A stretch of 64,000 nucleotides of DNA from Melieria omissa. Taxonomy: Eukaryota > Arthropoda > Insecta > Diptera > Ulidiidae. The notes under the pieces are model-generated. The model was not told the origin of the DNA, did not search any database, and saw nothing but the letters and a program-made list of their open reading frames with translations. Each line of letters begins with the position of its first letter. The stretch's first letter is position 1. Where the stretch lies: contig OZ020267.1 in the NCBI GenBank assembly GCA_963971225.1, positions 95,407,648 through 95,471,647 of the forward strand. Reading direction: 5' to 3'. Positions 62,400-64,000 of the stretch are shown here, piece by piece. The position numbers and the translations under genes were made by a program.

Positions 62400-63342
62400 C
62401 ATTGTGACCGAAAAGTTTCCGGAAATTCTCATTTAAAATTCGCGCGCTGTATATTTTTCGATATTTTAAGTTTCTGTAGGTTGGTAGCACTGCCCTTAAT
62501 TACTATGCCAAAAATGAGCGCGATCTGTCAGACAGTTTGTTTACGGCAGCTGTTGAAACCAGTTCACCTCAGTAGTGCGTTGCGATTTTGTTGAGAATTT
62601 TATTCAAAATGAGTACCGTGAACAGGTCTCTTTGGACGTGCTTGATTTTGCCAATTCCGATCCAACTTTCATGGAACGCATCATAACTGGTGACGAGACA
62701 TGGGTCTACGAGTACGATATGCAAACAAGCCAACAATCATCGGAATGGAGAGGAAAAGACGAGCCGAAACCGAAAAAACCACGCCAAAGTCGCTCGAAAA
62801 TCAAGGTGGTGATTGTTTTCTTCGATATTCGTGGTGTGGTGCATCATGAATTCGTCCCTGAAGGACAAACAGTCGGTAAAGACTATTATTTGGCTGTTTT
62901 AAGACGTTTGCGTGAAAATATCCGCCGTAAACGGCCTCAATTATGGAAGGATAATTCATGGATTTTTCATGACGATAATGCTCCCTCGCACCGAGCCAAC
63001 ATTATCAACGATTTTAAGGCCAAACATTCAATAAATACCATCGAATAGCCACCGTATTCACCTGATCTTGCACCGTGTGACTTTTTCCTGTTTCCCAAAC
63101 TCAAATTACCACTCAGAGGAACGCGTTTTGTATCCATAGAAGACGTAGAACAGAATTCGCAGAGGGAACTCAAAGCCATACCGGAAAGCGCCTATAAAAA
63201 ATGTTTTGATGATTGGAAGAAACGTTGGCATATGTGTATCGCTTCTAATGGAGCATATTTTGAAGGAGATAAAATAAATATTGATGAAGATTAAGAATTT
63301 TGCGTTTTATTTAAAATTTCCGTAAACTTTTCGGTCACAAGG
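62400..63342 (+). mobile_element. Deletion-derivative mariner (lineage C), copy 2
   Basis: The 943-bp element is flanked by TA (62398-62399 and 63343-63344). The ends C(A/C)TTGTGACCGAAAAGTTT-CGGAAAT form inverted repeats of about 28 bp. The leader (to about 62574) runs straight into the middle of the transposase frame, the same deletion as copy 1 at 40.6 kb. Unlike copy 1 both terminal repeats are complete. Confidence 0.9.
62575..63294 (+). pseudogene. Truncated mariner transposase with one stop codon
   Basis: The frame parallels the copy at 40667-41386 over all 240 codons without indels. It keeps GDETWVYEYD and HDDNAPSHRA but has TAG at 63046-63048 where copy 1 has Gln, just before PPYSPDLAPCDFFLF. 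The third catalytic Asp therefore falls after the stop. The N-terminal DNA-binding region is absent. Confidence 0.9.
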
Positions 63343-63649
63343 TATAATCGTCCAGATCATTTGTCGTGGTTAAAGAACTTAGAATTCCCAAAGCTTTTGT
63401 ATTCATAATTTCAATTATTTTAATCTATGATTAAAATGATCAGGATAATCAAAAAAGGATATCTAATACTTCTGCTGACTTGGAAGAGCGACCTATGCTT
63501 TAAACACCACTGCCATACCTAACCTTACTTTTTCAGATCAATTTTTAGGTATCTTTCCGTTATTGTTGGTCTATCAAACGTTATAAAAGTCATTAAGTAC
63601 AATGTCATTGATTTCGATTTTTTACTAATTTTATGTGTCTGCTTTCTAG

Positions 63650-63745
63650 TTGGTTTCCAGCAATCCAAATCAACGCAATTGGCGAGGCATTTTCATTGCG
63701 CTGCTGGTCATAATCATTGTGTTAGCACTCATAGTAACGTCTGTG
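63650..63745 (+). CDS. Shared transmembrane exon of a DPP6/DPP10-like dipeptidyl-peptidase family protein
   Basis: This internal coding exon (32 codons, phase 0 at both ends) starts after the acceptor tttctag and ends at the donor GTG|GTGAGT. A CTAAT branch-point-like motif lies at 63625-63629. It encodes a juxtamembrane stretch, [13 protein letters not shown], followed by a 19-residue all-hydrophobic helix (IFIALLV...IVTSV). The QRNW(R/K)G-plus-helix pattern is the hallmark of DPP6/DPP10, where the equivalent segment reads as a near match. These are single-pass type II proteins with a short cytoplasmic N-terminus. In vertebrates they lack peptidase activity and modify Kv4 A-type potassium channels. 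The beta-propeller and hydrolase-fold domains must lie in later exons outside the window, so whether this protein keeps the catalytic serine cannot be judged. An in-exon AG at 63659-63660 is a possible alternative acceptor, but using it would shift the frame. Identification is confident at family level; orthology to a named fly gene is not established. Confidence 0.87.
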
Positions 63746-64000
63746 GTGAGTAAACGACTAATGTTTTGCACACAAAATCAAACAGAAGTTTCGAAAAATT
63801 TCACGACAATTGTCATACTGCATGCATTGGATACTAACAAAATAATTTATATAAATAAGTGTTGTGTGTGTTCGAACGAGTAACACTTTTTGCTACTATC
63901 ATTACCACTTTTTGCCACTTAGTTTCAATTAAAGTCAGTGGCTATCATAGTATTGGTAATGCTTGGAGTAGGGCCAGCTTCGGGTTGCTGTAGTATTGAA
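63746..64000 (+). other. Start of the next intron of the DPP-like gene
   Basis: Begins with the donor GTGAGTAAAC. AT-rich, no further exon before the window ends. Confidence 0.7.

Larger units (their letters stand above)
9637..63649 (+). other. First-intron territory of the DPP-like gene (long isoform intron)
   Basis: This is the span between the distal first exon and the shared transmembrane exon, 54,013 bp. The proximal isoform uses only 48662-63649. It is AT-rich with scattered GC-richer islands (about 11.4-12.1, 13.98-14.5, 17.1-18.85, 21.5-22.6, 24.2-24.6, 30.3-31.1, 32.2-32.8 and 47.3-48.6 kb). Those islands may be conserved non-coding DNA or leaders of unrecognised exons. At least fifteen transposon-derived insertions are listed separately. 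Apart from these I see no convincing protein-coding gene nested on the + strand. Confidence 0.55.

Noticed and set aside
63650..63660. Alternative acceptor 11 bp into the shared exon (gtttccag)
   Set aside because: Would break the reading frame and remove the conserved LVSS residues.

Overview
The window looks like nuclear DNA of a higher (cyclorrhaphan) fly, possibly a tephritid fruit fly. The evidence is the AT-rich non-coding sequence, GTT/CAA/GCT and CA/GT microsatellites, Drosophila-type core promoter and splice signals, several mariner lineages and many MITEs. No rRNA, CRISPR, operon or prokaryotic signal is present. The species assignment is inference.

One host gene can be recognised. 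It runs left to right across most of the window and is the 5' part of a dipeptidyl-peptidase-like type II membrane protein of the DPP6/DPP10 kind. A shared exon at 63650-63745 encodes the juxtamembrane segment and the whole transmembrane helix. Two candidate first coding exons, at 9526-9636 (37 codons, basic) and 48632-48661 (10 codons, acidic), both end in phase 0 at good donors, so either can join the shared exon in frame. The first introns would be about 54.0 kb and 15.0 kb. The luminal catalytic-like domain lies to the right of the window. Alternative cytoplasmic N-termini spliced to one transmembrane exon is also the architecture of vertebrate DPP6/DPP10, the auxiliary subunits of Kv4 channels.

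The rest is upstream or intronic DNA. Region by region: 1-9.5 kb holds an Inr+DPE promoter candidate, a TA-flanked MITE and the first alternative first exon. 9.6-31 kb holds a solo LTR, a possible minus-strand first exon at 17.9 kb, a tRNA-derived SINE with a TTAGG-like tail and a decayed mariner. 31-35 kb holds a hAT MITE, a perfect hairpin, a TTAA-flanked MITE and a 570-bp tandem duplication that cuts through a deleted mariner. 40.6-45 kb is a cluster of five non-autonomous elements: a deletion-derivative mariner and four MITEs, two with clear target-site duplications (8 and 9 bp). 47-49 kb holds the second first exon and a long-inverted-repeat element just behind it. 56.05-58.1 kb is a Helitron packed with a dimeric tandem repeat. 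58-63.3 kb holds a TTAA MITE, another mariner relic and a second copy of the same internally deleted mariner, ending about 300 bp before the shared exon.

Most long open frames in the window are low-complexity or antisense artefacts and were not annotated. All homology statements rest on reading motifs by eye; no database search was run.
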